Shown: positions 1 through 11,888 of the stretch, piece after piece
Numbering within the stretch: position 1 is the stretch's first letter
How the letters are laid out: every line of letters starts with the position of its first letter
Source of the DNA: Fictibacillus terranigra
GTDB lineage: Bacteria; Bacillota; Bacilli; Bacillales; Fictibacillaceae
NCBI RefSeq assembly: GCF_030412265.1
Contig: NZ_JAUHLN010000001.1
Span: 1 to 64,000, forward strand
Reading direction: 5' to 3'
DNA length: 64,000 bases
Program-made: the position numbers and the translations under genes
The notes under the pieces: model-generated
Told to the model about the DNA's origin: nothing
What the model saw: only the letters and a program-made list of their open reading frames with translations
The model's database searches: none

Positions 1-53
1 GTTTGGTTTTCAAAGAACATTTTTGTTTTGCCGCTCGTTTTGGCGACTTTATT

Positions 54-83
54 AGAATACCATACTAGTATCTATTAAGTCAA
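54..83 (-). promoter_or_regulatory. rRNA operon promoter P2 (leftward)
   Basis: On the minus strand a -35 TTGACT (78-83) and a -10 TATTCT (54-59) are separated by 18 bp. The bases beyond, reading out of the window, include TTCTTTGAAAAC, typical of the leader just before a Bacillus 16S rRNA gene. The rRNA gene itself would lie outside the window, so this is inferred from the promoter and leader. It fits the known Bacillus order in which an rRNA operon follows gyrA. Confidence 0.7.
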
Positions 84-148
84 CCATTTTCCTGAAAAAG
101 TTTTTTCAGGAGTTTGCCGATAAAACAGGCGAAACAAGAAGCTAAATA

Positions 149-177
149 AATATACCATTATAATATTTGTTTTGCAA
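149..177 (-). promoter_or_regulatory. rRNA operon promoter P1 (leftward)
   Basis: Minus strand: -35 TTGCAA (172-177), 17-bp spacer, -10 TATATT (149-154). It lies about 95 bp upstream of the second promoter in the same direction, the tandem P1/P2 arrangement usual for Bacillus rRNA operons. Confidence 0.55.
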
Positions 178-206
178 GTATTTTTTTGATAAAAAAGTGT
201 AAACAT

Positions 207-233
207 AAAAAAAGACCTTCTGCCCTCGCAGAA
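207..233 (-). terminator. Terminator after the HD-GYP gene
   Basis: Minus strand: stem TTCTGC/GCAGAA around a 4-nt loop, then GGTC and a run of T residues, 15 bp after the stop of the HD-GYP gene. Confidence 0.65.
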
Positions 234-248
234 TGCCCTTGTATTCCT

Positions 249-1355
249 TTAATAATAAAGCGTTTCTTCAATATAAAGATCCTTACGTTCCATTAAGGAG
301 ATAATATCCTCCGATTGATGAAGCTGAACGATTGGTCTTGTAGGATATGAATCCTCCTTAAAAACGATTAATCCAATCTGGCCGTTCGACAGTCTTACTT
401 TGCTGCCGGCTGAAAATATAGTGAGTCCATCAGTAATCACCCGAATAATACCAGGATCAAACTGGCCGAATTGGTCTTTCATCATTAATTCGATAACTTT
501 GAATGGGCTTAGTTTTGTCCGATATGATCTTTCCGAGGTCATGGCAAGATAGACATCCGCCACGGCAAGGATGCGGCTGTAGGGATGAAGCTTGCTACCT
601 GGGACCTTGAGCGGATAGCCGCTACCGTCCTCACGTTCATGATGCTGCAGGACCCCGAGAAGAACACCTTCTTTTATCGCAGGCAATTTTTTAAGCAAGT
701 TATAACCATGAATGGAATGCTGCTTCATTTCTTTAAGCTCTTGAGGATTTAATGGACCTTTTTTCTTTAAGATCGCCGGTGATATTCTGGACATGCCGCA
801 GTCGCACAGCGCACCGGCCATACCGATCTGGAGGCATTCTCCCCTTGGATATCCAAGTCTTCTGGCGATGAAAGCACTGAGTACAGCCAAAGACACAGCA
901 TGATACGCCAGGTAATCGTCTCTGTTTGTTATTTGCTGCATGTTCGATATTTCTCCCGGGTGATCCATCCCTTTTTCCACAACGTGGACGATAGCTTTCC
1001 TTAAAGAAAGCGCATCGATTGGAGCGCCGGCTTCCCAATTGGTAAACAGTACTTTATACTGCTTTACAGCTTCCTTATACAGCGTTAGAAAATGGCTGTG
1101 CATCTTTGATGGGTTATCTGGTGTTAACTGGCTTTTTTGAGAATTTGGATCGGCTGCCTGTTTTTTATCGGATGTGTCAGAGAGAATTTCGATCTCTTTG
1201 ATCATGAATAAAGATAAAATGTCCAGGTGCTCAGCAGTCAGGACGGTGTTCTTTCTAATCATAGGATGATTGGTGCGGCCGAATAGATCGGCAGCCAGGA
1301 CTTGGCCGGCTCGAGCCGCCGAAGTATGAATGATCATCATGGTTCCCCACTTCAT
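249..1355 (-). CDS. Divergent HD-GYP domain protein (HD replaced by CD)
   Basis: The N-terminal 60 residues resemble the region that precedes HD-GYP domains, and a C-terminal HD-GYP domain spans about residues 130-310. HD-GYP proteins usually hydrolyse cyclic di-GMP using metal ligands from an HDxGK motif and an HHExxDGSGYP segment. Here the second segment is present (HHEREDGSGYP), but the HDxGK position reads CDCGM, so the metal-binding His is lost. I infer a weak or regulatory role rather than a normal phosphodiesterase. The annotated start is the longest one; an internal ATG at 1340, preceded by GTGGGG, is at least as likely. It lies between gyrA and the rRNA promoters and has its own terminator. 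Confidence 0.8.
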   Translation of the reverse strand: MKWGTMMIIHTSAARAGQVLAADLFGRTNHPMIRKNTVLTAEHLDILSLFMIKEIEILSDTSDKKQAADPNSQKSQLTPDNPSKMHSHFLTLYKEAVKQYKVLFTNWEAGAPIDALSLRKAIVHVVEKGMDHPGEISNMQQITNRDDYLAYHAVSLAVLSAFIARRLGYPRGECLQIGMAGALCDCGMSRISPAILKKKGPLNPQELKEMKQHSIHGYNLLKKLPAIKEGVLLGVLQHHEREDGSGYPLKVPGSKLHPYSRILAVADVYLAMTSERSYRTKLSPFKVIELMMKDQFGQFDPGIIRVITDGLTIFSAGSKVRLSNGQIGLIVFKEDSYPTRPIVQLHQSEDIISLMERKDLYIEETLYY

Positions 1356-1385
1356 TTAAACTGAAATCCCTTTCATTTTACATAT

Positions 1386-1422
1386 AAAAAAGAGGAAAAT
1401 ATATGATTATTTTCCTCTTTTT
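1386..1422 (-). terminator. Terminator after gyrA
   Basis: Near-perfect inverted repeat AAAAAGAGGAAAATA / TATTTTCCTCTTTTT directly after the gyrA stop. It is A/T-flanked on both sides, so it can act in both directions. Confidence 0.8.
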
Positions 1423-1429
1423 ATCAAAC

Positions 1430-3955
1430 CTATTCTTCTGTGTCGTTTTCATTTGAAGATTCTTCAGGTGCCTCAGTGGCTTCCGGGGCATCTGTTTCAT
1501 CTTCTGAACCCTCTTCCAGATCTTCTTCGATCTCTTTTTCTACAACGGCTACCGTGGCTACATGGTTGCCTTCATGCATAGAGATTAATTTCACACCTTG
1601 AGTATTTCTTCCCATGGATGATATTCCGGACACGTTCATACGGATCAAGATACCGTCCGCGGTAATAATCATGAGATCTTCCTCATCCGTTACCGTTTTA
1701 AGAGCGATGATCGCACCGTTCCGGTCGGTGATGTTACATGTCTTGATTCCTTTACCGCCGCGTGACTGCAGTCGGTATTCTTCCATTGGAGTACGCTTGC
1801 CGTACCCTTTTTTCGTAACAATCAGTACATCCTGTGTTTCATCAAGCACTTCCATACCGACGACATAATCATCTTCGCCGAGAGTTACCGCTTTTACCCC
1901 TGCAGCTGTACGGCCCATGGACCGTACATCGTCCTCTTTATAGCGAATCGCCATTCCCTGACTCGTTCCGACGATAATATCCTTGCTGCCGTCTGTCAGT
2001 TTAACGCCCATCAGCTCATCATCTTCACGCAACGTGATGGCAAACAGTCCGCCTTTTCGGATATTCGCAAACTGAGAAAGCGGGGAACGCTTAGTGATCC
2101 CATGTCTTGTCATAAAGTTGAGGTACCATGTATCCTCGAATTCTTCCACAGGAATGACAGCAGAAATCGTCTCTTCACGTTCAACTTGAAGCATATTGAC
2201 AATTGGAATTCCTTTCGCCGTTCTGCTCATCTCAGGAATCTCATAACCTTTCAGACGGTATACCTTCCCTTTATTCGTAAAGAAGAGGATCGTGTTATGA
2301 GAGTTTGTCGTAAAGAGATGTTCCACGAAATCATCTTCACCTGTTCCCATCCCTTGTATCCCGCGGCCACCGCGCCGCTGTGAACGATAGGTAGAGATAG
2401 GAAGCCGCTTGATGTATCCTTTGTTCGTCAAAGTAATGACGACGTTTGTTCTTGGAATGAGGTCTTCATCCTCGATCATGTCAAAGCCGACCGTAATGTT
2501 CGTACGGCGTTCATCGCTGAAGCGATCTTTAATCTCGATGAGCTCTTCACGAATGATTTCGAGAATCTTTTCCTCATCTGCCAAGATGGCTTTCAGCTCG
2601 GCGATAAGAGCGACGAGTTCTTTATACTCATTTTCAATCTTGTCCCGCTCCAGGCCGGTCAAACGCTGCAGTCTCATTTCCAGGATCGCTTGAGCCTGCT
2701 CGTAGCTTAGAGAGAATTTCTCCATCAAGCCGTCTCTCGCAATTTCTGTTGTTCTTGAAGAACGGATAAGGGCGATGACTTCATCAAGATGATCCAGCGC
2801 AATTCTTAGTCCTTCGAGGATGTGAGCACGGGCTTCTGCCTTGCGAAGATCGAACTCGGTTCTTCTGCGGATGATGACCTGCTGATGTTTCAAGTAATAA
2901 TGCAGACATTCTTTAAGGTTCAACACTTTCGGCTGGCCGTCCACCAATGCCAGCATATTTATACCAAAGCTGGTTTGCAGTGCGGTCTGTTTATATAAGT
3001 TATTTAAAAGAACATTGGCATTCGCATCACGGCGCACTTCGATTACAATACGCATTCCGTTGCGGTCTGACTCGTCGCGCAGATCGGTAATGCCGTCGAT
3101 CTTTTTATCTCTGACTAATTCCGCGATCTTTTCAATCAGGCGGGCTTTATTGACCTGATATGGGATCTCATTAACAATGATGGTGCTTTTTCCGTTTGGT
3201 TGTTCTTCAATTTCTGCTTTAGCACGGATAATAATGGAGCCTCTGCCTGTCTGATAAGCTTTTCGAATCCCTTCACGCCCTAAAATTTCACCAGCAGTCG
3301 GGAAATCCGGACCTGGAATGAATTCCATAAGCTCAGGAATAGTGATGTCAGGATTGCGGCTGAGTTCAAGAATACCATCGATGACTTCACCGAGATGATG
3401 AGGAGGGATATTGGTTGCCATCCCTACAGCAATTCCGGATGTACCGTTTACCAGCAGGTTCGGGAAACGGGAAGGCATAACGACGGGTTCACGCTCGGAG
3501 CCGTCGTAGTTATCCTTATAATCGATTGTATCTTTGTTGATATCACGAACGAGTTCCATCGCTATTTTTGACATTCTGGCTTCGGTATAACGCATAGCCG
3601 CAGCGGCATCCCCATCCACGGATCCAAAGTTTCCGTGGCCGTCGATCAGCATGTGCCGATAGTTGAAATCCTGCGCCATTCGAACCATTGTTTCATAAAC
3701 GGCAGAGTCACCGTGCGGATGATACTTACCGATAACCTCTCCTACGATACGTGCTGACTTTTTGTACGCTTTATCAGCGGTCATGCCCAGATCGTTCATC
3801 GCATAAAGAATCCGTCTATGAACAGGCTTCAGCCCGTCACGGACATCGGGAAGAGCACGGCTGACAATAACGCTCATGGCATAATCCATAAATGATGTAC
3901 GCATTTCCGAGCTGATATTTATTTCCTTCACCCGGGATTGATCTGCTTCAGACAT
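1430..3955 (-). CDS. gyrA: DNA gyrase subunit A
   Basis: 841 residues, usual length for GyrA. This subunit makes the double-strand break in DNA and passes another duplex through, giving negative supercoils with GyrB. The catalytic Tyr is residue 123 (context MRYTEARM) and the GyrA box QRRGGRG needed for DNA wrapping is present near residue 540. The quinolone-determining positions Ser84 and Glu88 are the susceptible-type residues. The C-terminus is a long acidic tail rich in Glu and Asp. The ATG at 3955 is chosen because GGAGG lies 9 nt before it and the protein then begins MSEADQ; the frame stays open upstream for 18 codons. Downstream of gyrB, 123 bp apart. Confidence 0.97.
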   Translation of the reverse strand: MSEADQSRVKEINISSEMRTSFMDYAMSVIVSRALPDVRDGLKPVHRRILYAMNDLGMTADKAYKKSARIVGEVIGKYHPHGDSAVYETMVRMAQDFNYRHMLIDGHGNFGSVDGDAAAAMRYTEARMSKIAMELVRDINKDTIDYKDNYDGSEREPVVMPSRFPNLLVNGTSGIAVGMATNIPPHHLGEVIDGILELSRNPDITIPELMEFIPGPDFPTAGEILGREGIRKAYQTGRGSIIIRAKAEIEEQPNGKSTIIVNEIPYQVNKARLIEKIAELVRDKKIDGITDLRDESDRNGMRIVIEVRRDANANVLLNNLYKQTALQTSFGINMLALVDGQPKVLNLKECLHYYLKHQQVIIRRRTEFDLRKAEARAHILEGLRIALDHLDEVIALIRSSRTTEIARDGLMEKFSLSYEQAQAILEMRLQRLTGLERDKIENEYKELVALIAELKAILADEEKILEIIREELIEIKDRFSDERRTNITVGFDMIEDEDLIPRTNVVITLTNKGYIKRLPISTYRSQRRGGRGIQGMGTGEDDFVEHLFTTNSHNTILFFTNKGKVYRLKGYEIPEMSRTAKGIPIVNMLQVEREETISAVIPVEEFEDTWYLNFMTRHGITKRSPLSQFANIRKGGLFAITLREDDELMGVKLTDGSKDIIVGTSQGMAIRYKEDDVRSMGRTAAGVKAVTLGEDDYVVGMEVLDETQDVLIVTKKGYGKRTPMEEYRLQSRGGKGIKTCNITDRNGAIIALKTVTDEEDLMIITADGILIRMNVSGISSMGRNTQGVKLISMHEGNHVATVAVVEKEIEEDLEEGSEDETDAPEATEAPEESSNENDTEE

Positions 3956-4047
3956 TAGTTCTAACCTCCATTTACTGCATGATCCATAAGAAATTCTTTT
4001 AAGGTGCACTCATTTCTTTAAAAATAATATCTATAAAAACGGTAAGA

Positions 4048-4070
4048 GAAACAGGGGTGCGCCCTGTTTC
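4048..4070 (-). other. Stem-loop in the gyrB-gyrA gap
   Basis: Perfect 8-bp inverted repeat GAAACAGG / CCTGTTTC around a 7-nt loop, 9 bp after the gyrB stop. There is no U-run after it in the minus direction, so it is more likely an RNA-stability or attenuation element than a full terminator. Confidence 0.5.
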
Positions 4071-4078
4071 CACTGTTG

Positions 4079-6037
<1,959 letters not shown>

Positions 6038-6053
6038 TCAAAAATAAAGCCTG

Positions 6054-6323
6054 TTACTTTAAATACCAGCTATGGGCAAAATCAATACGTTCTCCTGCCC
6101 GTTTTTTCAGTGTAACCGAGGATAAAGGGGAGAGATAAACATGTTCCTTTGTGATGATGACGGATTTTGGGTTTGTGTCGCATAGATTGACCATGCTTTT
6201 CTTTTCTTTGTGATGCCTTAAAAAGGCGTTCATTAATTCCGAGCTTTCAAGTGCATGGTAATCCAGAATCGCTACAATCTCGCTTTGCTGGATCACCGCT
6301 TCTTCGCCAATATGAAGTAACAT
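6054..6323 (-). CDS. remB: DUF370 / RemB-like regulatory protein
   Basis: 89 residues, matching the YaaB/RemB family that sits between recF and gyrB in Bacillus. RemA and RemB of Bacillus subtilis promote expression of biofilm matrix genes, and DUF370 proteins bind DNA as ring-like oligomers. The N-terminal MLLHIGEEAVIQ and the internal SVIITKEHVYLSPLSS are typical of the family. It is 8 bp downstream of recF, implying co-transcription. Identity is supported by both sequence and position; the matrix role in this organism is only inferred. Confidence 0.88.
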   Translation of the reverse strand: MLLHIGEEAVIQQSEIVAILDYHALESSELMNAFLRHHKEKKSMVNLCDTNPKSVIITKEHVYLSPLSSVTLKKRAGERIDFAHSWYLK

Positions 6324-6331
6324 GTTTCACC

Positions 6332-7453
6332 TCACCTTATCCGTTCAATCGCACCTTGTTCGACATGGTACGTTGCCGCCTTTTCCAGCGTTTCATGATG
6401 AATACCTTCCACACTCGTAGTTGTTACAAACGTCTGTACTTTGCCTTGAATCGTGTTCAGCAGATGAGACTGCCGGTAATCATCGAGCTCTGATAAAACG
6501 TCATCCAGCAGGAGCAGCGGATATTCGCCGACTTCTGAATGAATAAGATCGATCTCTGCAAGTTTAATCGAAAGCGCAGTCGTCCTCTGCTGGCCCTGTG
6601 AACCGAACGTCTGTACATCTTTTCCGTTCACATGGAAAAGCAGGTCGTCACGGTGCGGCCCGAAAAGAGAGGTCCCTCGCTCTATTTCTCTATCTTTTAT
6701 TTTAACAAACTTTTGTTCATAAGCTTCTATCATTTTCGACAAATCTTGCTCTTCACATACGTCAATGGTCGGTTTATATAAAACTTCCAGCTTTTCAAGC
6801 CCGCGGCTGATCCCGTGATGGATCGGATCCGCCCAGCTTTGCAGCAGTTTCATATAGCTCATGCGTTTTTCCGTTACCCTTGCAGCCGACTGAATCATTT
6901 GTTCAGTCAGAATGTCCAGCATGACTCCGTTTTCCTTTGAACGGCTTCGCTGCATATCCCGAAGCAGCGAGTTGCGCTGAGCGAGGACTTTTTGATACTG
7001 GGTCAGATAATGGAGGTAAACAGGGTTGACCTGCCCAATCTCCATATCAATAAAACGACGTCGCACCTGGGGACTCCCTTTTACAAGATTCAGATCCTCA
7101 GGTGCAAACATGACGACATTTAATGCCCCTATATAATCGGTCAGCCTCCGCTGTTCAAGTCCATTGACTTTTGCCTTTTTTCCTTTTTGCGAAATGACCA
7201 GGCTTAAACTGAATGGTCCGGTCCTTTTTTGAACCCGTCCTTCTATTTTAGCATATTCTTCGTCCCAATAGATTAATTCTTTATCACGGGGAGTTCTGTG
7301 GGATTTTGCCATTGCCAGCACGTAGATGGCCTCCATCACATTCGTTTTCCCCTGTGCGTTTTCACCAAGAAACACGTTTACCTTATTTTCAAAGTTAATC
7401 TCCTGGGACGAATAATTTCGGTAGTTCCTAACGTTTAATTGTTCAATATACAA
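6332..7453 (-). CDS. recF: DNA replication and repair protein RecF
   Basis: 373 residues, usual RecF length. RecF is an SMC-like ATPase that loads RecA at single-strand gaps with RecO and RecR. The Walker A motif GENAQGKTN lies at about residues 30-38, and the ABC-type signature (FGSQGQQRT) and Walker B ([12 protein letters not shown]) are present near the C-terminus. The start codon is TTG at 7453, preceded by a GGGGG ribosome site. It is 14 bp after yaaA and 8 bp before remB. Confidence 0.96.
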   Translation of the reverse strand: MYIEQLNVRNYRNYSSQEINFENKVNVFLGENAQGKTNVMEAIYVLAMAKSHRTPRDKELIYWDEEYAKIEGRVQKRTGPFSLSLVISQKGKKAKVNGLEQRRLTDYIGALNVVMFAPEDLNLVKGSPQVRRRFIDMEIGQVNPVYLHYLTQYQKVLAQRNSLLRDMQRSRSKENGVMLDILTEQMIQSAARVTEKRMSYMKLLQSWADPIHHGISRGLEKLEVLYKPTIDVCEEQDLSKMIEAYEQKFVKIKDREIERGTSLFGPHRDDLLFHVNGKDVQTFGSQGQQRTTALSIKLAEIDLIHSEVGEYPLLLLDDVLSELDDYRQSHLLNTIQGKVQTFVTTTSVEGIHHETLEKAATYHVEQGAIERIR

Positions 7454-7467
7454 CGGGATACCCCCAT

Positions 7468-7680
7468 CTATCTCGCTACAGTGAATTCTCCTAAGTCGGG
7501 AACCGTGACCGCATCGCCTTCATAAAGCTTTCTTCCCCGTCGGTTTTCAGGTTCTCCATTCACCAGCACTTCATTCTCTGCTAAATACCATTTTACCATT
7601 CCACCGCTGGAGATGGCATCTACGTGTTTTAAAAGCTGCTGCAAAGTTATATATTCGGTTGTTATTTTTACAGTCTCCAT
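7468..7680 (-). CDS. yaaA: S4-domain protein YaaA
   Basis: 70 residues. It is a small S4-like RNA-binding protein whose Bacillus homologue (YaaA/RlbA) is linked to ribosome assembly. The S4 signature is in the segment [20 protein letters not shown] followed by [10 protein letters not shown]. The ATG at 7680 is chosen because GGGGTG lies 6 nt upstream and it gives the family length of about 71 residues; a longer frame opening at 7737 lacks such support. It lies between dnaN and recF as in related genomes. Confidence 0.92.
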   Translation of the reverse strand: METVKITTEYITLQQLLKHVDAISSGGMVKWYLAENEVLVNGEPENRRGRKLYEGDAVTVPDLGEFTVAR

Positions 7681-7737
7681 CTTAACACCCCTTTTTTCAC
7701 TAGTATTTTCAATTTCAACCTCTTTATGAAAAGGCAT

Positions 7738-7770
7738 AAAAGCTGCCGGATCAAAACCAGCAGCTTTTTT
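7738..7770 (-). terminator. Stem-loop after dnaN
   Basis: Inverted repeat AAAAGCTGCCGG / CCAGCAGCTTTT, 19 bp beyond the dnaN stop. In the minus direction the T-run after the stem is short, so termination may be partial, allowing read-through into yaaA-recF. Confidence 0.6.
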
Positions 7771-7788
7771 TATTCGTTATTTTAGTTC

Positions 7789-8931
7789 TTAATACGTTCT
7801 GACAGGAAGGATGAGCTGTTTAACCGTTTCGTTTTCTACCGGTGTGATCAGGAACGGCCGCATCGCCCCGGTAAACAATACTTTAATCTCTGTACAGTCC
7901 ATCGCTTTAAGGGCGTCGATCATATATTTCGCGTTGAACGAAATTTTAAGCTCTTCTCCCTCCATAGATTCGGTGATGACGTTCTCGTAAACCTTACCGA
8001 TTTCCGGCGAGTTGGAAGAGATCTCGACCGTCTGGTTATCCAGGGTGGCGAGCTTGACTACATTGTTTCTTCCTTCTCTCGCCAAAAGAGAAGCACGGTC
8101 GATCGCTTGAAGAAACTCTTTTGTGGATAATCCCAGTGTAGTTTTGCTCTCACTAGGAAGAAGCTTGCTTGTATCCGGATAATTGCCGTCAAGCAGACGG
8201 GAGAAGAACAATGTATTCTTCGTTTTAAATAGGACTTGATTATCTGTCACAACGATTTGAACGAGCTCACTGGATTCTTCGACGATCTTAGAAAGTTCAT
8301 TGAGGCTTTTCCCTGGAATGACTACATTCTGGAACGATAACTCTTCCGTGTTGCTCTCAATTTTTGCTGTGCGTTGTGCAAGGCGGTGGCTGTCTGTTGC
8401 CACGCAGGTCAGAACACCATCCTCCAGTTTGATGTTCACCCCGGTTAATATAGGACGTGTTTCTGACGTGGACACCGCAAAGACAGTTTGACGGATAATT
8501 TGGCGAAGCAGATCTCCTTGAATACTGAATACATTTTGTTCTTCGATCTGAGGTAGGCGCGGATATTCTTCAGGATCCAGGCCGACCAGGCTGAACTCGG
8601 ATGCTCCTGAACGAAGTTTTGTTTCAAAACGTTCTCCCACTTCAATCTCGACCGTATCGTTCGGCAGTTTTTTAACGATTTCAGAGAAGTATCTCGCCTG
8701 CAGCACGATACTTCCAGGTTTTTGTACTTCTAGATTCACTTCACCGTTCTCTTCCATAGGAATCAATCGTTCAATGGAAATATCGGAATCACTGCCGGTT
8801 AATGTCATTCCTTCACTATGTACGACCATTTTAATCCCTGTCAAAATTGGAATCGTAGTTCGTGAAGAAACGGCCTTCATTACGTCTTGAACACCTTCAA
8901 TAAGCTGGCTTCGGTTAATTTGAAATCTCAT
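7789..8931 (-). CDS. dnaN: DNA polymerase III beta subunit (sliding clamp)
   Basis: 380 residues, close to the usual 378. The clamp encircles DNA and tethers polymerase and repair enzymes. Three repeated clamp domains can be followed; SSRTTIPILTGIK in the first and TRPILTGVNIKL in the second are family hallmarks, and the C-terminus ends ILPVRTY. The ATG at 8931 is preceded by AGGGGGATGATC and yields the family N-terminus MRFQIN; the frame is open six codons further. It is the second gene of the dnaA-dnaN pair. Confidence 0.97.
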   Translation of the reverse strand: MRFQINRSQLIEGVQDVMKAVSSRTTIPILTGIKMVVHSEGMTLTGSDSDISIERLIPMEENGEVNLEVQKPGSIVLQARYFSEIVKKLPNDTVEIEVGERFETKLRSGASEFSLVGLDPEEYPRLPQIEEQNVFSIQGDLLRQIIRQTVFAVSTSETRPILTGVNIKLEDGVLTCVATDSHRLAQRTAKIESNTEELSFQNVVIPGKSLNELSKIVEESSELVQIVVTDNQVLFKTKNTLFFSRLLDGNYPDTSKLLPSESKTTLGLSTKEFLQAIDRASLLAREGRNNVVKLATLDNQTVEISSNSPEIGKVYENVITESMEGEELKISFNAKYMIDALKAMDCTEIKVLFTGAMRPFLITPVENETVKQLILPVRTY

Positions 8932-8966
8932 GATCATCCCCCTGAACATTTAATTTTTTGGAATTG

Positions 8967-9120
8967 AGTCATATTATTTATTTTTTTAAATAAAAAATCG
9001 TCGTAGTAATAGTAGGGCCTGTGAATTTGTGGATAACTGCGAAAAGTTAAAGGAATAACAGCCTATCCACATGTGGACAGACTGTGTATAAGCAAGTACC
9101 GGTTATTCACAGGATTCACA
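8967..9120 (-). other. oriC: oriC unwinding module between dnaA and dnaN (AT-rich DUE, DnaA-trios, DnaA boxes)
   Basis: Reading from dnaA: DnaA boxes TTATTCACA-type at 9103-9111, TGTGTATAA at 9083-9091, a CTATCCACA/TGTGGACAG pair at 9063-9080 and a perfect TGTGGATAA at 9028-9036. A short GC-rich patch (9014-9020) follows. Read 3' to 5' on the plus strand, the next bases are GAT GAT AAT GAT GCT GCT (about 8998-9015), a run of DnaA-trios, and then a purely A/T stretch (about 8967-8998). This is the box / trio / DUE order described for the Bacillus subtilis origin, in the same intergenic region. Confidence 0.88.
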
Positions 9121-9135
9121 GCGCGAGAAGCTGTA

Positions 9136-10488
9136 CTACGATTTTAACTGATCGTGAATTTCCTTGATATTCTTTTGAAGCTGCTGGTCAGAAACCATTA
9201 AGTTCGAAATTTTCTCATGGGCATGCAGGACCGTTGTATGGTCTCTTCCACCAAATTCTTCGCCGATCTTGGGCAGCGAATTGTCGGTAAGCTCCCTGGC
9301 TAGATACATGGCGATCTGACGAGGAAAGGCAACAGATTTCGTCCGCTTTTTGGCTGTGAAATCTTCGAGTTTTACATTGTAATGCCTGCCTACAATCTCT
9401 TGGATGTGATGGATGGTGATCATCCGCGGTTTAGAGGAAGGAATGATGTCCTTCAATGCTTCTGCCGCCAGGTCGGCATTCATATCCTGATTTATGAGAG
9501 AAGAATAGGCGACCACGCGGATCAAAGCACCTTCCAGCTCACGAATGTTGGTGTCAATCTGGTTGGCGATATAAAGCATGACCTCGTTTGGAATGTCCAA
9601 TCCTTCAGCCTTCGCTTTTTTACGCAGAATCGCAATCCTCGTTTCAAGATCCGGCGGGGTAATATCGGTAATCAGCCCCCATTCGAAACGGGAACGAAGC
9701 CTGTCCTCTAATGTCGGAATCTCTTTTGGAGGACGGTCACTGGAAATCACAATTTGCTTGCTTTCCTCATGTAGAGCATTGAACGTATGGAAAAATTCTT
9801 CCTGCGTCTGTTCTTTTCCCGCCAAAAATTGAATATCATCAATCAATAGAACGTCAACACTCCTGAATTTATTTCTAAATTCGACAGTTTTATTGTCACG
9901 GATCGAGTTAATGAATTCATTTGTAAACTTTTCGGATGATAAATAAGCCACTTTGGCATTTGGTTTATGGTCGATCACATAATGTCCGATCGCATGCATC
10001 AAGTGGGTTTTTCCCAAACCGACGCCTCCATAGATGAATAGTGGATTATAGGCTTTGGCAGGCGCTTCGGCTACTGCAAGAGAAGCGGCATGAGCAAATC
10101 TGTTCCCAGATCCGATAACGAATCGGTCAAATGTATACTTTGGGTTCAGCATGCTTTGTGCTACTTCTTCGTGCTGGTCCACGTTTACTTTTTGTGTTTT
10201 CTTTAACACTTTTTCAAAGTCAACTTCTTCTTCCATCTGATTTTGAGGAATAATGAATTTGACATCCAGGGCAGCACCGGTTACGTCCTGAAGAGTTTCC
10301 GAGATCAGGGTAGAATAACGGGATTCCAGCCAGTCACGGGCAAACTCGTTCGGCGCAGTAATGACAAGCGTATCATTTTGCAGTGCATGTGCCGCTGTGG
10401 ATTTCAACCATGTCTCAAAGCTGGGCTTGCTGACCTTCTTTTCCATGGCAGCTAGTGCTTTGTTCCATAGGTCATTAATATTCTCCAC
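9136..10488 (-). CDS. dnaA: Chromosomal replication initiator DnaA
   Basis: 450 residues. It binds DnaA boxes and opens the origin. Domain I occupies the first 80 residues. The AAA+ core shows Walker [11 protein letters not shown] and Walker [10 protein letters not shown], and the C-terminal domain IV helix-turn-helix ends with [15 protein letters not shown], the box-recognition signature. Two tandem start candidates exist, TTG at 10491 and GTG at 10488; the GTG gives MENINDLW, the family N-terminus, with GGAGG 8 nt upstream. The gene is flanked on both sides by DnaA-box clusters, consistent with autoregulation. Confidence 0.97.
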   Translation of the reverse strand: MENINDLWNKALAAMEKKVSKPSFETWLKSTAAHALQNDTLVITAPNEFARDWLESRYSTLISETLQDVTGAALDVKFIIPQNQMEEEVDFEKVLKKTQKVNVDQHEEVAQSMLNPKYTFDRFVIGSGNRFAHAASLAVAEAPAKAYNPLFIYGGVGLGKTHLMHAIGHYVIDHKPNAKVAYLSSEKFTNEFINSIRDNKTVEFRNKFRSVDVLLIDDIQFLAGKEQTQEEFFHTFNALHEESKQIVISSDRPPKEIPTLEDRLRSRFEWGLITDITPPDLETRIAILRKKAKAEGLDIPNEVMLYIANQIDTNIRELEGALIRVVAYSSLINQDMNADLAAEALKDIIPSSKPRMITIHHIQEIVGRHYNVKLEDFTAKKRTKSVAFPRQIAMYLARELTDNSLPKIGEEFGGRDHTTVLHAHEKISNLMVSDQQLQKNIKEIHDQLKS

Positions 10489-10815
10489 CAACTGTCCCTC
10501 CTAAGTAAATTTATATAAACGAAGCTCCTTCTTCCTTGCTTACTTCCTGCTTGCATCTTAAAGACAGCGCGAAAGAAAACCTCAAGATAATCGAAAGCAA
10601 TTTTCATGAATCAAATCGGAATGGATGTTCGAATCATAAAATGGCCGTCGAGGATAAGGTTCATCTTGAGGCTGATAGGTGTACTTTTTACAAATCGCTC
10701 GATGCTGTTTAAGGCTTGTACAGCGATATGTATATAATCGAATAAATATACTATTCACAGCAAAAGCACACAATCTATTAATATAGTAGAAAATCAGTAT
10801 AAGGTAAGTCATGCA
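10489..10815. other. dnaA upstream region without a supported gene
   Basis: Leader and promoter region of dnaA on the minus strand. It carries a GGAGGGACAG ribosome site next to dnaA. I see no convincing open frame or RNA gene here. Confidence 0.5.
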
Positions 10816-11084
10816 GAGGATGTGGACAACCTTATAAACATCAATTTTAAACTGTCCACAACTTTATCCACACGCTGTGGATAAAAACATTGTCACATGA
10901 AGTTATCAACGAGTTAAAACACAACAATCATAACAAATAAATCCCATGATTGCAATGTGTTTTTCGTACTTATCCACAACCCCTACAACTTGTGTATCAA
11001 CGTTGTCCACAGCACTAGATTTTGTGTAAAACTTGTCGATAAAGGGTGTGGATAATGAAAATCGTGTCGAAAAAAGTATCCACA
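10816..11084. other. oriC: oriC DnaA-box cluster upstream of dnaA
   Basis: Perfect DnaA boxes lie at 10864-10872 and 10970-10978 (TTATCCACA) and at 10876-10884 and 11047-11055 (TGTGGATAA). Near-consensus boxes lie at 10821-10829 (TGTGGACAA), 11003-11011 (TTGTCCACA) and 11076-11084 (GTATCCACA). The density and the position between dnaA and rpmH match the incAB half of the bipartite Bacillus origin. Confidence 0.88.
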
Positions 11085-11253
11085 AGGGGGAAGAAAACGA
11101 AAATTGCGGTTCGGATCAGAGGAAGTGTTTCATTTTGCCGATCTGGTGTTTTTTTAAATAAATTTGATGAAGACTTGACAAATCAAGGTAAGCGTCCTTA
11201 TACTTACTTAGACTGTCTTTTTTAGAGATATCCTCAGGGAGGTGTAATATATT

Positions 11254-11388
11254 ATGAAACCAACGTTCCAACCAAATAACCGTAAACGTAAGAAAGTACA
11301 TGGTTTTCGTGCGCGTATGGCAACTAAGAACGGCCGTAAAGTTCTTGCTCGCCGCCGCCAAAAAGGAAGAAAAGTATTATCTGCATAG
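11254..11388 (+). CDS. rpmH: 50S ribosomal protein L34
   Basis: 44 residues, too short for most ORF filters. The frame reads [20 protein letters not shown] and ends RKGRKVLSA, the strongly basic and highly conserved L34 sequence. The ATG has GGGAGGTG 7 nt upstream. It is the first rightward gene from the origin and is followed by its own terminator before rnpA, as in other Bacillus genomes. Confidence 0.97.
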   Translation: MKPTFQPNNRKRKKVHGFRARMATKNGRKVLARRRQKGRKVLSA

Positions 11389-11413
11389 GCCACTGACATC
11401 AGTGGTCTTTTTT
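11389..11413 (+). terminator. Terminator after rpmH
   Basis: Stem CCACTGA / TCAGTGG with a 2-nt loop, then TCTTTTTT. It begins immediately after the rpmH stop codon. Confidence 0.8.
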
Positions 11414-11528
11414 CTGATATAGGAATAGCAGAAATCGGTTTAGATTAGAATAAGTAACTCATACTGTTATAGTTAAACGTTTTAAAAAAATAAATTAGTC
11501 GTATCAGATCCAGGTGGAGTGTTGCCGG

Positions 11529-11888
11529 ATGGAAAAGAAAAAGCGCATTAAGAAAAACGAAGAATTTCAAGAAGTATTTAAAAGAGGAAAATCGTCTGCC
11601 AATCGCCAATTTGTTATATATGCGCTGGAAAAAAGCGATCAGTCCCATTTGCGGCTTGGATTATCTGTCAGCAAGCGGGTCGGTAATGCGGTGACCCGGA
11701 ACAGGATAAAACGTGTGGTCAAGGAGATCTTCATGAAACATGAAGGAGAGATCCTATCCGGAAGGGATTACATCATTATTGCCAGAAATCCAACAGCAGA
11801 CATGGATTTTTCTGAGATGGAAAAAAGCCTTCTGCACGTATTGCAGCGAGCCGGTTCAATCAGACAGTCTAAGGGCAGGCGTAAATGA
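11529..11888 (+). CDS. rnpA: Ribonuclease P protein component
   Basis: 119 residues. It is the protein cofactor that helps the RNase P RNA cut 5' leaders from tRNA precursors. The RNR signature is present as [11 protein letters not shown], with [13 protein letters not shown] near the N-terminus. The ATG at 11529 is chosen; GGTGGAG lies 9 nt upstream. A GTG five codons earlier is part of that ribosome site. The stop overlaps the yidD start by 4 nt, so the two are translationally coupled. Confidence 0.95.
   Translation: MEKKKRIKKNEEFQEVFKRGKSSANRQFVIYALEKSDQSHLRLGLSVSKRVGNAVTRNRIKRVVKEIFMKHEGEILSGRDYIIIARNPTADMDFSEMEKSLLHVLQRAGSIRQSKGRRK

Noticed and set aside
3667-3708. Fluoroquinolone-resistance mutation in gyrA
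   Set aside because: Ser84 and Glu88 are the susceptible-type residues.
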